Part shown: piece after piece, positions 1 through 8,937 of the stretch
Position numbering within the stretch: the first letter of the stretch is position 1
Layout of the letters: each line of letters begins with the position of its first letter
DNA from: Atopostipes sp963558565
GTDB lineage: Bacteria > Bacillota > Bacilli > Lactobacillales > Carnobacteriaceae_A
Direction: 5' to 3'
Length of the DNA stretch: 64,000 nt
NCBI GenBank assembly: GCA_963558565.1
Contig: CAUWGX010000003.1
Location: 62,001 to 126,000, forward strand
The notes under the pieces: model-generated
What the model was told of the DNA's origin: nothing
The model's database searches: none
Seen by the model: the letters and a program-made list of their open reading frames with translations, nothing else
Translations under genes and position numbers: made by a program

Positions 1-1850
1 ATCATTTGGGTTCCTAATAGGATATCTGCTTCTTGATTCCCGAACTGTTGGAGTAACCGTTCATGCGCCCCTTTTCGGCGAGTCGTGTCGACATCCATCC
101 GAATAATTTTAGCATCCGGAAACATTTTTTCGAGTTCTTCTTGAACTTTTTGAGTTCCTGTTCCAAAATAGCGGATTCGACGACTATTACAAGCTGGACA
201 TATTTTTGGAACGCCCTCTTCATGCCCACAGTAATGGCATTTCATCGAGTACGAATCCATATGTAGTGTTTGAGAAATATCACAATTGGGACATTTCAAA
301 ACAAACCCACAATCTCGACACATCACAAAAGACGAATAACCGCGTCGATTTAACATCAAAACAGATTGTTCTTTTTTCGCTAAACGATCTTTTATCGATT
401 CTTGTAAATGATGAGAGAAAAGAGTTGGATTCCCTGCTCGCATCTCTTCTCGCATATCAATAATGTTCACAGCAGGTAATGGGCGTTCATTGACTCGTTT
501 ATTTAATTCCAGCAATGTATAAACACCTTTTGAAGCACGTGCTCTTGACTCTAATGCCGGCGTGGCACTTCCAAGAACGACGGGACAGTCATGTCGTTCA
601 CCACGCCAAATAGCGACATCGCGTGCATGGTATCGTGGCGCTTCTGATTGCTTGTAAGACGTCTCATGCTCTTCATCAATCACAATAATTCCTAAATTTT
701 CAATGGGGGCAAAGACACTCGAACGTGCACCAACAACGACTCTTGCTTCGCCTTTTTCTATTTTTCGCCATTCATCATATTTCTCGCCATTAGAAAGACC
801 ACTATGAAGAACAGCTACTAAATCACCAAATCGCCCTTTAAATCGATGAACCATTTGCGGCGTTAAAGCAATTTCAGGTACTAAAACAAGTGCACCTTCC
901 CCCTTCGCTAATACTTCGGCAATGGTCTGTAAATAAACTTCTGTCTTACCACTTCCGGTAATTCCTTGCAGTAAAAAGACTTCATGCTGATCTTTTTGTA
1001 CCGCAGTATTGATTTCATCATAAGCAGCTTGTTGTTCAGGATTTAAAGTTAATGGTTCTGTTTTTTCAATCGCTGAGTCTCGATAAGGATCCCGATAAAC
1101 CTCGACTTCTTCGATCACACACCAACCTTCTTCCGCCCCTCGATTAACAACGGCGGTTGAAATATCCTGTTCTTTCCTTAAAGTGCTCATATCCATGGTC
1201 TCATCAGCTGGCAATTGCAGCAAGAGTTCTAAGAACTGCTTTTGGCGGTGAGCATTCCCCGGTATTTCTTTCAATTCTGTTGTTAATTCAGCAGTTGTCA
1301 TATTTGTTCGAATGACTTTTTTTATCTTTTTTGTCACTTTGTCGTCCACTAAATAATTGACTTCAATTTTATTTTCTTTCCTTAACTTCAACATTGTACT
1401 TTCCAATTGCCGTTCTTCCACTTCATCCCAGCTCATGCGATTTTTCCCGCGAAAAATATCGAATAAAGCCTCATCCGAAAGATCAGCGGTTACAGTAACC
1501 ACTTTTTCATAAGTGGCTCGTAAAACCGCTGGTAGCATCGTCTGGTAACTACTAATGCGAAAGCTGTAGGTGGTTTGTGCCATCCATTCACCTAAATCAA
1601 TCAATTCGGCATTTAACACCGGTTCTAAATCCATCACACTACTTATTTCTTTTAGTTCACCTTCAAAATCTTGTGTATTTTTAAGTGCTGTAATAAATCC
1701 TTGGACACGTCGATTTCCTAAACCAAAAGGAACAATCACGCGCATGCCGATAGCTACCTCTCCTTGTAATGCTTCGGGTATTTTAAATTCATAGGGACTG
1801 TTTGTTTGGAGTGTAGGCACATCCACAATCACTTCTGCTATTTGCCGCAC
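1..1850 (-). CDS. priA: Primosomal replication-restart helicase PriA (3' part outside window)
   Basis: PriA is the superfamily 2 DNA helicase that reloads the replisome at stalled or repaired forks. About 616 residues are present, and the frame runs off the left edge just after a DILLGTQMI motif, so the last helicase motifs are not visible. I chose the GTG at 1850-1848: an AAAGGAAG ribosome site sits just upstream and the protein then begins VRQIAEVIVDVP, as in the family. Visible signs are the Walker A GITGSGKTEVYL, a VIDEEHE box, and zinc-binding CPNC, CHYCG and CPAC cysteine pairs. It follows coaBC by 33 bases and is probably co-transcribed with it. Identification is very secure. Confidence 0.95.
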   Translation of the reverse strand, partial: MRQIAEVIVDVPTLQTNSPYEFKIPEALQGEVAIGMRVIVPFGLGNRRVQGFITALKNTQDFEGELKEISSVMDLEPVLNAELIDLGEWMAQTTYSFRISSYQTMLPAVLRATYEKVVTVTADLSDEALFDIFRGKNRMSWDEVEERQLESTMLKLRKENKIEVNYLVDDKVTKKIKKVIRTNMTTAELTTELKEIPGNAHRQKQFLELLLQLPADETMDMSTLRKEQDISTAVVNRGAEEGWCVIEEVEVYRDPYRDSAIEKTEPLTLNPEQQAAYDEINTAVQKDQHEVFLLQGITGSGKTEVYLQTIAEVLAKGEGALVLVPEIALTPQMVHRFKGRFGDLVAVLHSGLSNGEKYDEWRKIEKGEARVVVGARSSVFAPIENLGIIVIDEEHETSYKQSEAPRYHARDVAIWRGERHDCPVVLGSATPALESRARASKGVYTLLELNKRVNERPLPAVNIIDMREEMRAGNPTLFSHHLQESIKDRLAKKEQSVLMLNRRGYSSFVMCRDCGFVLKCPNCDISQTLHMDSYSMKCHYCGHEEGVPKICPACNSRRIRYFGTGTQKVQEELEKMFPDAKIIRMDVDTTRRKGAHERLLQQFGNQEADILLGTQM

Positions 1851-1883
1851 GGTGTTCTTCCTTTCTTTAAACTAAAAAACATT

Positions 1884-3104
1884 CTATTCCTCAATCTCTA
1901 GTTCTTGAACAATATTATCGATTAAGATATGCGCAATATTCTTTTTAGACGTTTTAGGAATTTCTATTTTATCACGATCACTCGTAAAAATAATCACCTG
2001 GTTATCGTCGACATTAAATCCACGGTCTGCTCGTCCAACTTCATTTGCGACAATCATATCTAAGTGTTTCTCTTGTAATTTTTTCTGAGCGTACTTCTCT
2101 AGTTCGTCCGTTTCAGCCGCAAAACCGACTAAAAACTGCTGTTCTTTTTTCTCACCCATTGTTTTTAAAATATCTGGATTTTCCGTTAACTCAATACTGA
2201 CCGTCTCGGAATCTCCTTCTTTTTTCATTTTAGATGTCGCTGTCTGTGCAACGCCATAATCTGAAACAGCTGCCGACATAATTAAAATATTTGTTTCAGT
2301 AAACCGCTCATCGATCGCTTCGTACATCTCTTTGGCCGAATCGACTCGGACCGTCTGAATCGCTTGCGGCGCGTTTAAATCACTTGCGGTGACCAAAGTA
2401 ACTTCCGCTCCTTTTTGATAAGCCGCTTCAGCAATCGCATGACCCGTTTTTCCTGAAGAATCATTGGTAATATAACGGACTGGATCAATTCTTTCTTTGG
2501 TCCCACCAGCGCTCACTAGTATTTTATAGCCTTTTAAAGGTAAATCAGCCGTAGAAGAAATGATAAATTGCTCCAGCTCTTCAACAATCCGAGTATTTTC
2601 TGGGTAACGACCTTTGCCTTCGTACCCTTCAGCTAAAAAGCCCGTATCTGGTTCTACGACATAAGCGCCTCTCTTTTTCAAAGTTTGGATATTTTCTTGG
2701 GTCGCTTCATGGTCAAACATGTCTGTATTCATCGCCGGCACAATAAATAGCGGTTGTTTCGTCGCTAACAGCGAAGAAGTCACAAAATTATCCGCGAAAC
2801 CAGCGGCCATTTTAGCGATGGTATTGGCTGTAGCTGGTGCTACCACAGCAATATCCGTCCAATCAGCTAAATCTACATGAGCCACATGCTCTGGGTCTTT
2901 TTCACTAAAAGTATCTAGATGCACTTCATGTTGACTTAAAATTTGAAAAGTCAATGGTGTAACAAATTCTGTTGCTGATTTTGTCATGGCTACGCGGACT
3001 TTAGCGCCTTTTTTAATCAAAGTACGCATTAAATCAACGGCTTTGTAAATCGCGATGCCTCCTGTGACATACAGGGCAATATTTTTATCTTTCAACATCA
3101 TCAA
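1884..3104 (-). CDS. coaBC: Bifunctional phosphopantothenoylcysteine decarboxylase / synthetase CoaBC
   Basis: This enzyme makes 4'-phosphopantetheine from 4'-phosphopantothenate, cysteine and CTP in coenzyme A synthesis. The N-terminal CoaC flavoprotein half (residues 1 to about 185) shows GGIAIYKA, the catalytic histidine in HVDLADW (H76) and the PAMNTDMF substrate motif. The CoaB half (from about 190) shows SAGGTKERIDPVRYI, the SGKTG loop and SAAVSDY. The start has AGGATGGG upstream; a second ATG follows directly. Odd point: the CoaC substrate-clamp cysteine (ACG in E. coli Dfp, Cys158) is Glu159 here, in FLAEGYEGKGR. Full length (406 aa) is normal for the fusion. A terminator separates it from rpoZ, so it probably has its own promoter in 3105-3245. 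Confidence 0.95.
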   Translation of the reverse strand: MMMLKDKNIALYVTGGIAIYKAVDLMRTLIKKGAKVRVAMTKSATEFVTPLTFQILSQHEVHLDTFSEKDPEHVAHVDLADWTDIAVVAPATANTIAKMAAGFADNFVTSSLLATKQPLFIVPAMNTDMFDHEATQENIQTLKKRGAYVVEPDTGFLAEGYEGKGRYPENTRIVEELEQFIISSTADLPLKGYKILVSAGGTKERIDPVRYITNDSSGKTGHAIAEAAYQKGAEVTLVTASDLNAPQAIQTVRVDSAKEMYEAIDERFTETNILIMSAAVSDYGVAQTATSKMKKEGDSETVSIELTENPDILKTMGEKKEQQFLVGFAAETDELEKYAQKKLQEKHLDMIVANEVGRADRGFNVDDNQVIIFTSDRDKIEIPKTSKKNIAHILIDNIVQELEIEE

Positions 3105-3246
3105 ACACCCATCCTGTTCTTTTTTATATTTCTTCTATTTTAACAAAAACAAGCAGTTTTTGCTGAAGGATCTTCAAGTTCTCTAAGTTCTACCTATCTA
3201 TTACAATACCACAAATCCTTTGTGAAATTGAATGTAGAGAGTTTAA

Positions 3247-3282
3247 AAAGACAGTCTGATAAGGGTTATCAGAACTGTCTTT
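3247..3282 (-). terminator. Intrinsic terminator after rpoZ
   Basis: A near-perfect hairpin of 16-base arms with a 3-base loop (AAGACAGT...ACTGTCTT) is followed on the minus strand by a T run. It ends the gmk-rpoZ transcript before coaBC. Confidence 0.8.
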
Positions 3283-3311
3283 CGTCAATATTATTGTATA
3301 TTATAAGTTCA

Positions 3312-3542
3312 TTATAGATTTTCTTGATCGATACTTTCTGGATCAATCACTAAGTCACCGGAGGCAATCTCTTCTAGGGCTTTACCTACATTGGAAATAG
3401 ACTCGTACTCTTCTAATAATTCATGATTAGGTATTTCATTTGCTTCTTCAAAATCATGTGCACGTTTAGCAGCTAAAGTAGCAAGTGAATATTTCGAATC
3501 AATTTTTTCTAATAAACGGTCTATGGATGGATAAATTAACAC
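3312..3542 (-). CDS. rpoZ: RNA polymerase omega subunit
   Basis: The small omega subunit helps assemble and stabilise the RNA polymerase beta' subunit. The 76-residue protein has the typical N-terminal pattern MLIYPSIDRLLEKIDSKYSL and the TLAAKRAHDFE helix. The start is a GTG at 3542-3540, immediately after the gmk stop (TAA then GTG), with the ribosome site GAGGAG lying inside the last gmk codons. The two genes are therefore translationally coupled. Its strong terminator lies 30 bases downstream. Confidence 0.95.
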   Translation of the reverse strand: MLIYPSIDRLLEKIDSKYSLATLAAKRAHDFEEANEIPNHELLEEYESISNVGKALEEIASGDLVIDPESIDQENL

Positions 3543-4160
3543 TTATTTCAACTCCTCTATAATTTTTGAGAAACGTTCAATGTTTCTCTCAACTTTTAAA
3601 TGCTCGCTTTCAATAATACTACGGATCTTTCGAGCAGCAGCGTCGACTGAATCATTTTCGACCACATAATCATAATACTTGATTAACTTTAATTCTTCAA
3701 CAGCTTTCTCCATACGCTGATTGATAACGTCTGGGTGATCGGTTCCGCGATTCTCGATGCGATATTCTAATTCCTCTAAGTCTGGTGGTGATAGAAAGAT
3801 AAAGATTCCTTCAGGCATACGTTTTTTTACTTTCAGTGCACCTTGGACTTCTATTTCTAAAAATACGTCCTGACCTCGATCCATGGTCTCGCGCACATAA
3901 TCGATGGGGGTCCCATAATAATTTCCAACGTAGTTTGCATATTCCAGAAGTTTACCTTCTTTAATATAATTTTCGAACTGCTCTTTTGTTCTAAAAAAGT
4001 AATCTTCTCCTTCTACTTCTCCCTCACGCTTTTCACGTGTCGTCATTGAAATAGAAAAGTCAAAATCATTATTATAATGTTCGAAAAGGTGTTTTCGTAC
4101 GGTTCCTTTTCCGACCCCTGACGGACCAGAAAGGACAATTAGTAATCCCTGCTCCTCCAT
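3543..4160 (-). CDS. gmk: Guanylate kinase
   Basis: Guanylate kinase phosphorylates GMP to GDP with ATP in nucleotide metabolism. The protein starts MEEQGLLIVLSGPSGVGKGT, so the P-loop is right after the start. The GMP-binding region (SMTTREKREGEVEGEDYFF) and lid region follow, and the 205-residue length is normal. I preferred ATG 4160 because AAGGG lies 8 bases upstream; ATG 4166 and an upstream extension to 4235 in the same frame lack well-placed ribosome sites or family similarity. It is the first gene of the gmk-rpoZ unit. Confidence 0.95.
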   Translation of the reverse strand: MEEQGLLIVLSGPSGVGKGTVRKHLFEHYNNDFDFSISMTTREKREGEVEGEDYFFRTKEQFENYIKEGKLLEYANYVGNYYGTPIDYVRETMDRGQDVFLEIEVQGALKVKKRMPEGIFIFLSPPDLEELEYRIENRGTDHPDVINQRMEKAVEELKLIKYYDYVVENDSVDAAARKIRSIIESEHLKVERNIERFSKIIEELK

Positions 4161-4418
4161 TTTCATTTCCCTTCTACTACTGATGCATGTGTACTTAAAA
4201 TCATCTTTCCTATTATGATAACATATTTTCAGCACTTGTGAAGAATTTTAAATAAGAATTCTCTAAAAGGGAAAGTTTTTTGACGAATATGTGAACAACG
4301 CTAGTATTTGGAAGTTATCCTCATTTAGTTTTAATGAAGAGAACGCTTTAAAAGTTTGTGAAACGTTGTGCTTTTTGTAAAAAAATAAAAACTAGCCAAG
4401 ATGACTTCGAATCACCGG

Positions 4419-4760
4419 CTCTATAATTTATGGGTTCATGGATCTTCCAGATTCATTGACACCATTTTTTATATTATAAAATGAAAAAAGGCCAGTGAAC
4501 CCCTGTAATTAAGTCACCACAAAATAATTAGGAGGATTCACATGACCCATTCATATTTTACACAAAAAACCTTAGGAATTAAAGATAAGAATATTACTTT
4601 TTAAAAATAACTGATCGAAGAACAAAGTGCCAACGGGGGAATCGAAAAAATAGAGGACTAATTATAAAAAGAGGAGATAATATTGAACTACATGCTCTAA
4701 AAGATTCTATCCACACGATTTGCCATAGAACCAATTGCCTAACAAATGGAGTGACTTAAA
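4419..4760 (+). mobile_element. Degenerate ISL3-family insertion sequence remnant
   Basis: This lies in a 775-base stretch without an intact gene (4161-4936). At 4419 the sequence begins GGCTCTATAATTTATGGGTT, resembling the GGCTCTTT... left ends of ISL3 elements. At 4530 a perfect AGGAGG ribosome site precedes an ATG (4542) and the 20-codon reading MTHSYFTQKTLGIKDKNITF, which resembles ISL3 transposase N-termini; a stop follows at once. Fragments beyond it (IELHALKDSIHTICH) may be the decayed zinc-finger part, with much internally deleted and no right end seen. The identification comes from remembered family patterns, so confidence is moderate. I see nothing recognisable in 4236-4418 or 4761-4870. 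Confidence 0.45.
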
Positions 4761-4874
4761 ATCTATGTCCCATCATCATATTCTTCATTTTCATCAGTCT
4801 TTTTTTGCATTTACTTAATTTGTCACATCTCGGGCATGTTTTCTAGGAACTCCTCTGGATTTTAGAATATTTCG

Positions 4875-4924
4875 TTGACATCCGAATGTGTGTTCGGTAT
4901 AATTCATTTACAAACAAACGTTCG
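4875..4924 (+). promoter_or_regulatory. Consensus sigma-70 promoter with two LexA (SOS) boxes
   Basis: A perfect -35 TTGACA (4875-4880) and -10 TATAAT (4898-4903) are separated by exactly 17 bases. The spacer carries CGAATGTGTGTTCG (4883-4896), and just downstream of the -10 is CAAACAAACGTTCG (4911-4924). Each differs at one defined position from the Gram-positive LexA box CGAAC-N4-GTTCG. Repressor binding would block RNA polymerase, so the gene should be silent until DNA damage. Confidence 0.85.
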
Positions 4925-4936
4925 GAGGATGAAAAC

Positions 4937-5257
4937 ATGGAAAGAGTTACGCAACCTAAAAATTCTATTTTTGCAAGTTTAAAAGATAGTTATGAAGTCG
5001 TTCGCAATCGTCCAAATTTTAAAACCTACCCACAGATGCCCCTCAAACAAGTGGAGCATTATATCAAACAAGCCGCTCGTAAAGAAAAAACGGTTGCGGT
5101 CCAATTAAATCCTGCAGGACATAATAAACAGATCACAGAAGTGACCGGTAAAATTTCCTTGTCACCTACCTCTAGCCAAATTATTTTAGCAACGGTTGAC
5201 AAAATAGCGATTCATTTAATTCAACCTCAGTATATCCGTCATTTACGCCTTTCTTAA
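4937..5257 (+). CDS. Small SOS-controlled protein, weak YolD-like pattern
   Basis: A 106-residue cytoplasmic protein with no signal peptide or membrane segment. The ATG at 4937 is preceded by GGAGG with good spacing. The C-terminal 70 residues show the alternating pattern of YolD-like proteins: a helix (KQVEHYIKQAARKEKTVAV), then ITEVTGKISLSP and IILATVDKIAIHLI as beta strands, ending in IRHLRL. YolD-like proteins are usually encoded beside an SOS-induced Y-family polymerase (UvrX/UmuC type); no polymerase gene is present here. The promoter and two LexA boxes indicate damage-induced expression. The family assignment is tentative and rests on pattern only; the regulation is much more certain than the function. 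Confidence 0.7.
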   Translation: MERVTQPKNSIFASLKDSYEVVRNRPNFKTYPQMPLKQVEHYIKQAARKEKTVAVQLNPAGHNKQITEVTGKISLSPTSSQIILATVDKIAIHLIQPQYIRHLRLS

Positions 5258-5329
5258 TCTTCCCTTTACCTTTAACAATATACAGAATAACTGTGAATAT
5301 TCTTTTAAAATAATTATACGTTTATATAA

Positions 5330-5378
5330 AAAAAACGCTTCTGATAGATGACATCAAACACTATCAGGAGCGCTTTTT
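5330..5378. terminator. Bidirectional terminator between the SOS gene and clsA
   Basis: The hairpin AACGCTTCTGATAG / CTATCAGGAGCGCTT is flanked by an A run on the left and a T run on the right. It can therefore terminate the plus-strand SOS gene and the minus-strand cardiolipin synthase gene, which converge here. Confidence 0.8.
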
Positions 5379-6841
5379 TATAGGATGGGTGATAATAAAC
5401 GACTAAACTGTTGTTTAAATCGATCCCATAAAGAATACGTATCGACAATTTCTGGGGTTAGAAGATAAGAGTCCTCAACATCTTCCATAAAGTATTGAAT
5501 CTGTTCTCGTGCTAACTCTTGATCATAGACAAAAGCATTCACTTCAAAGTTCAAGCGAAAACTACGAATATCAAAATTAGCGGTACCGACTGAAAAAATT
5601 TCCTCATCCACCACAATCGTCTTCGCATGGAGGAAACCTTTATCGTAAATATAAACTTCGGCCCCCATATTCATCAATTCTTCTACGTAACTTAAAGTCG
5701 CTTGATAAATAAATGGATGGTCTGGTTTATTTGGAATCATTAACTTAATCTCTACTCCTGATAAAAGCGCAATTTGAATAGTTTCTCTTAACGCATCATC
5801 TGGAATGAAATAAGGGGTTTGAATATAGATCGAATCTTTAGCTAAATGGATCATTTTAATAAACCCTTTTTTAATCGCCTCTTCTTCTGTATCAGGGCCA
5901 CTGGAAACGATTTGCACCTCTTTGTCCCCTTGAGGCTTTATAATCGGAAAGTAAAAGGACTCATAAGCAATTAAATCGGAGCGCTTGGAGGCATTCCAAT
6001 CAATAATAAAACGAGCTTGCAGTTGATGAACCGCACTGCCTGTAATCCGCAAGTGTGTATCTCGCCAATAGCCCATTTTTTCATATTCTCCTAAATAATC
6101 ATCACCGATATTAAAGCCACCCGTATAACCAATTTTTCCATCAATTACAGCGATTTTGCGGTGATTTCTATAGTTCAAACGAATATTCAACAAATGAAAT
6201 TTCGCGCCAAAAGAAGGTTCTGTTTGTCCACCATACGATTCGAGCTCTTTAAATAGCGAACGCTTTAATGTTCGAGCACCTACTGGATCATATAAAACTT
6301 TAACTTTAACGCCTTCCCGAGCTCGTTCTTCCAAGGCTGCAACAACTTTTTTGCCTAACTGATCGCCACGGAAAATGTAGTAACCAATATGTATATGATG
6401 TTCGGCTCGACTAATATCCTGAAGTAAGCGTCGGAATTTATCATGACCATCTGTAAAAAACTCAACGGCATTATCAGAGGCTAATGGAGGCTGTTCAATC
6501 TGCATCAGCATTCGAGCTACTTCGTATCTTCTGTTTTTAGTATCGTGAAAATCGAGCCGTTCCATTTGTTCGAGTTGCTCTTTAGCAATCATAGTTTGTG
6601 TTTGTAAATACTCAGGCAAACCAACTTTCGCTTGTTCCCGTAAATTAAAAATATCTTCTCTGGAGATTTTTCGCCCTAAAAATAAATAGATAATAAGTCC
6701 AAAACCAGGAAAAACAATTAATACGAGTAACCATGCCCAAATAGCAGCAATATCTCTATTTCTGTCTGCAAATACCGTAATGATAGAGATTAATGTATTA
6801 ATAAGAATAAATACAATAAAAGCTATCCAAAAATAACTCAA
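5378..6841 (-). CDS. cls: Cardiolipin synthase
   Basis: This membrane enzyme condenses phosphatidylglycerol molecules to cardiolipin. Two N-terminal membrane segments (about residues 2-22 and 34-54) are followed by two phospholipase D domains. Their HKD motifs are NHRKIAVIDGKIGYTGG and FLHAKTIVVDEEIFSVGTANFD. The length of 487 aa is typical. The start is TTG 6841-6839, with AGAGGTG 8 bases upstream. It is monocistronic, with terminators on both sides. The product is clear; which cardiolipin synthase paralogue it is cannot be told. Confidence 0.93.
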   Translation of the reverse strand: MSYFWIAFIVFILINTLISIITVFADRNRDIAAIWAWLLVLIVFPGFGLIIYLFLGRKISREDIFNLREQAKVGLPEYLQTQTMIAKEQLEQMERLDFHDTKNRRYEVARMLMQIEQPPLASDNAVEFFTDGHDKFRRLLQDISRAEHHIHIGYYIFRGDQLGKKVVAALEERAREGVKVKVLYDPVGARTLKRSLFKELESYGGQTEPSFGAKFHLLNIRLNYRNHRKIAVIDGKIGYTGGFNIGDDYLGEYEKMGYWRDTHLRITGSAVHQLQARFIIDWNASKRSDLIAYESFYFPIIKPQGDKEVQIVSSGPDTEEEAIKKGFIKMIHLAKDSIYIQTPYFIPDDALRETIQIALLSGVEIKLMIPNKPDHPFIYQATLSYVEELMNMGAEVYIYDKGFLHAKTIVVDEEIFSVGTANFDIRSFRLNFEVNAFVYDQELAREQIQYFMEDVEDSYLLTPEIVDTYSLWDRFKQQFSRLLSPIL

Positions 6842-6923
6842 TATTTTTCACCTCTTCTCGAAAAATATCCACTAAGACATTCAAAGGTCCTAAAGATATC
6901 CTTCATTATTTTACATAAAAAAT

Positions 6924-6952
6924 GTCCCCTTCTCTATTACAGAAAAGGGGAC
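6924..6952 (-). terminator. Terminator after rnjB
   Basis: The hairpin GTCCCCTTTT / AGAAGGGGAC is followed on the minus strand by a T-rich tract. It lies 15 bases past the rnjB stop. Confidence 0.8.
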
Positions 6953-6966
6953 GACTTTAGTTTTGA

Positions 6967-8640
6967 CTACCGACGTCTTTGATTGACTTCCATAATAACC
7001 GGTAGGATAATTGGTCTCCTTTTAGTTTCTTTAAACAAGAATGAACCTAATTCATCTCTGACATTGGATTTCAATGTACTCCATTCAAAACTTTTATCTT
7101 GGATCGTCTCTTTAACAACTTTTTTGACGATTTCATTTCCGCGTTCGATTAAATCTTGACTTTCTTTTGCGAAAACAAAACCACGAGTAACGGTATAAGG
7201 ACCAGAAACAAGTTGTTTTTTCTGACGATTAATTGTACAGACGGAAATAAAGATGCCATCATCTGCTAATATTCGTCGATCTCTTAAAACAATATTCCCC
7301 ACATCGCCAATACCAATTCCATCCACTAAGGTGTTATCAGCAGGTACTTGTCCACTTTGGCGCATTTGGCCATCTTCATATTGGACCACGTCTCCATTAC
7401 TTAAAATAAAGATGTCACGGTAAGGAATACCCGTCTGATGAGCAAGATCACTATGAGCTGCTAGCATGCGGTATTCGCCTTGTACGGGAATAAAGTATTT
7501 AGGATCGAGTAAGTTAATCATCCACTGTAAGTCAATCGGAGTTCCATGACCTGAAGCTTTCAAGCTATCCGTGATTGATTTAACTTTTCCACCCGCCCGA
7601 TAGACTTGGTTTTCTGTATTGGCAACAGCGACTTCCATTGAAGAAGAAGGACTGGTGACAATATAAACTAAGTCATCTTTTTTAATATTGACTTGGTTGT
7701 GCAAACCGCGCGCCATATCGTCGAGTGTCGAGATCGGCTCACCCGCACTTCCTGTTTCTAAGATCAGGATCTCATCGTCTTCGTAATCATCGATTTTTTC
7801 AATCGGCACAAATAAATCTTCATCCGCTAGGGATAATTTATTTAAGTCTAGCGCAATTTCCATGATCTTTTCCACATTACGGCCGGTTATAAATACTTTT
7901 CGATTAAAGCGTGCTGCGGCATTTAACACTTGTTGAATCCGTAGAATATTGCTGGCGACCGCGACCACGATAATACGGCTTTTTGTTTTTTGGACCGTAT
8001 CAAAGACTTCTTTCTCAATCTCCGATTCGGATACATTCTCTGTCACACTTTCAGCTTCCATCGAATCACTTAAAAGAGCAAGGACTCCCTCGCGTCCAAT
8101 TTCACTGATTTGTCTATAATCTGTTTTATAGTCGCCACTCGCTGTTTGGTCAAATTTGAAGTTTCCGGTATAGACAATGTTCCCTTCATCTGTATGCACC
8201 GCAATCCCCATTGAATCAGGGATCGTATGGGTCGTACGGAAAAAGCGGACAATCGTCCCGTTAAAATCAATTTCTACTTCTTCATCAATCGCATGATAAT
8301 CATCAAATTGAATATCGAGACCTGACTCTTCAACTAACCATTTTGCTAACTCAATCGTTAATTCAGAGCCAAAGACCGGTACATTAAATTTATCTAAAAA
8401 GTAAGGTAAAGCACCAATCGCATCATCATGACCGTGTGATAAAAACACACCAGCTATTTTATCTTTATTTTCCTCTAAATAGGTGAAGTCGGGAATTATT
8501 GCATCGATCCCGAATAATTGTCCTTCAGGAAATGCAAGGCCACAATCTAATACAAATATGGCGTCATCTAATTCTATAACGTACATATTTTTCGCATTCT
8601 CGCGCACCCCACCAAGAGGGATTATTTTTATATTACTCAA
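6967..8640 (-). CDS. rnjB: Ribonuclease J2 (degenerate catalytic site)
   Basis: An MBL/beta-CASP ribonuclease-family protein of 557 aa, homologous to the RNase J at 41665. Metal ligands are partly lost. The HxHxDH motif reads HGHDDA (residues 69-74, last His to Ala); TGDFKFD of J1 is TGNFKFD (Asn160); and PIHGE of J1 is PVQGE (Gln387). His138 and the SGHG motif remain. This pattern is known for RNase J2 of Lactobacillales, which acts mainly as a partner of J1. The start is TTG 8640-8638 with GAAGGTGG upstream; a TGTGCTATACT extended -10 lies near 8705. It sits downstream of pnp, a usual neighbour. Confidence 0.93.
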   Translation of the reverse strand: MSNIKIIPLGGVRENAKNMYVIELDDAIFVLDCGLAFPEGQLFGIDAIIPDFTYLEENKDKIAGVFLSHGHDDAIGALPYFLDKFNVPVFGSELTIELAKWLVEESGLDIQFDDYHAIDEEVEIDFNGTIVRFFRTTHTIPDSMGIAVHTDEGNIVYTGNFKFDQTASGDYKTDYRQISEIGREGVLALLSDSMEAESVTENVSESEIEKEVFDTVQKTKSRIIVVAVASNILRIQQVLNAAARFNRKVFITGRNVEKIMEIALDLNKLSLADEDLFVPIEKIDDYEDDEILILETGSAGEPISTLDDMARGLHNQVNIKKDDLVYIVTSPSSSMEVAVANTENQVYRAGGKVKSITDSLKASGHGTPIDLQWMINLLDPKYFIPVQGEYRMLAAHSDLAHQTGIPYRDIFILSNGDVVQYEDGQMRQSGQVPADNTLVDGIGIGDVGNIVLRDRRILADDGIFISVCTINRQKKQLVSGPYTVTRGFVFAKESQDLIERGNEIVKKVVKETIQDKSFEWSTLKSNVRDELGSFLFKETKRRPIILPVIMEVNQRRR

Positions 8641-8883
8641 TCAAAACCACCTTCTATATTTCTTCATTCTTTAATAACGTTCAATATATCGAAGTTAAGT
8701 ATAGCACATTTCTATCTATTTATGAAATGCCATTCCTCGCTATTTTGAACCCATCTTTATAATTCTTTCATTTTTACCTCGTTGATTTTGTGTGTTTCAT
8801 TTTTTTAAGGCATAACTCACTGACCACTTGCTCTTAATGACAAGCGGCACCAGTACCGTCATCGCTTAAATTTCATAAAAAAA

Positions 8884-8919
8884 GGTGTCCATGAACCCAA
8901 AAGATGATTCATCGACACC
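8884..8919 (-). terminator. Terminator after pnp
   Basis: The interrupted stem GGTGTC-ATGAA / TTCAT-GACACC is followed on the minus strand by seven or more Ts, ending the pnp message. The rest of 8641-8937 holds the rnjB promoter and no gene. Confidence 0.75.
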
Positions 8920-8937
8920 ATTGAATATAACGTTTAA

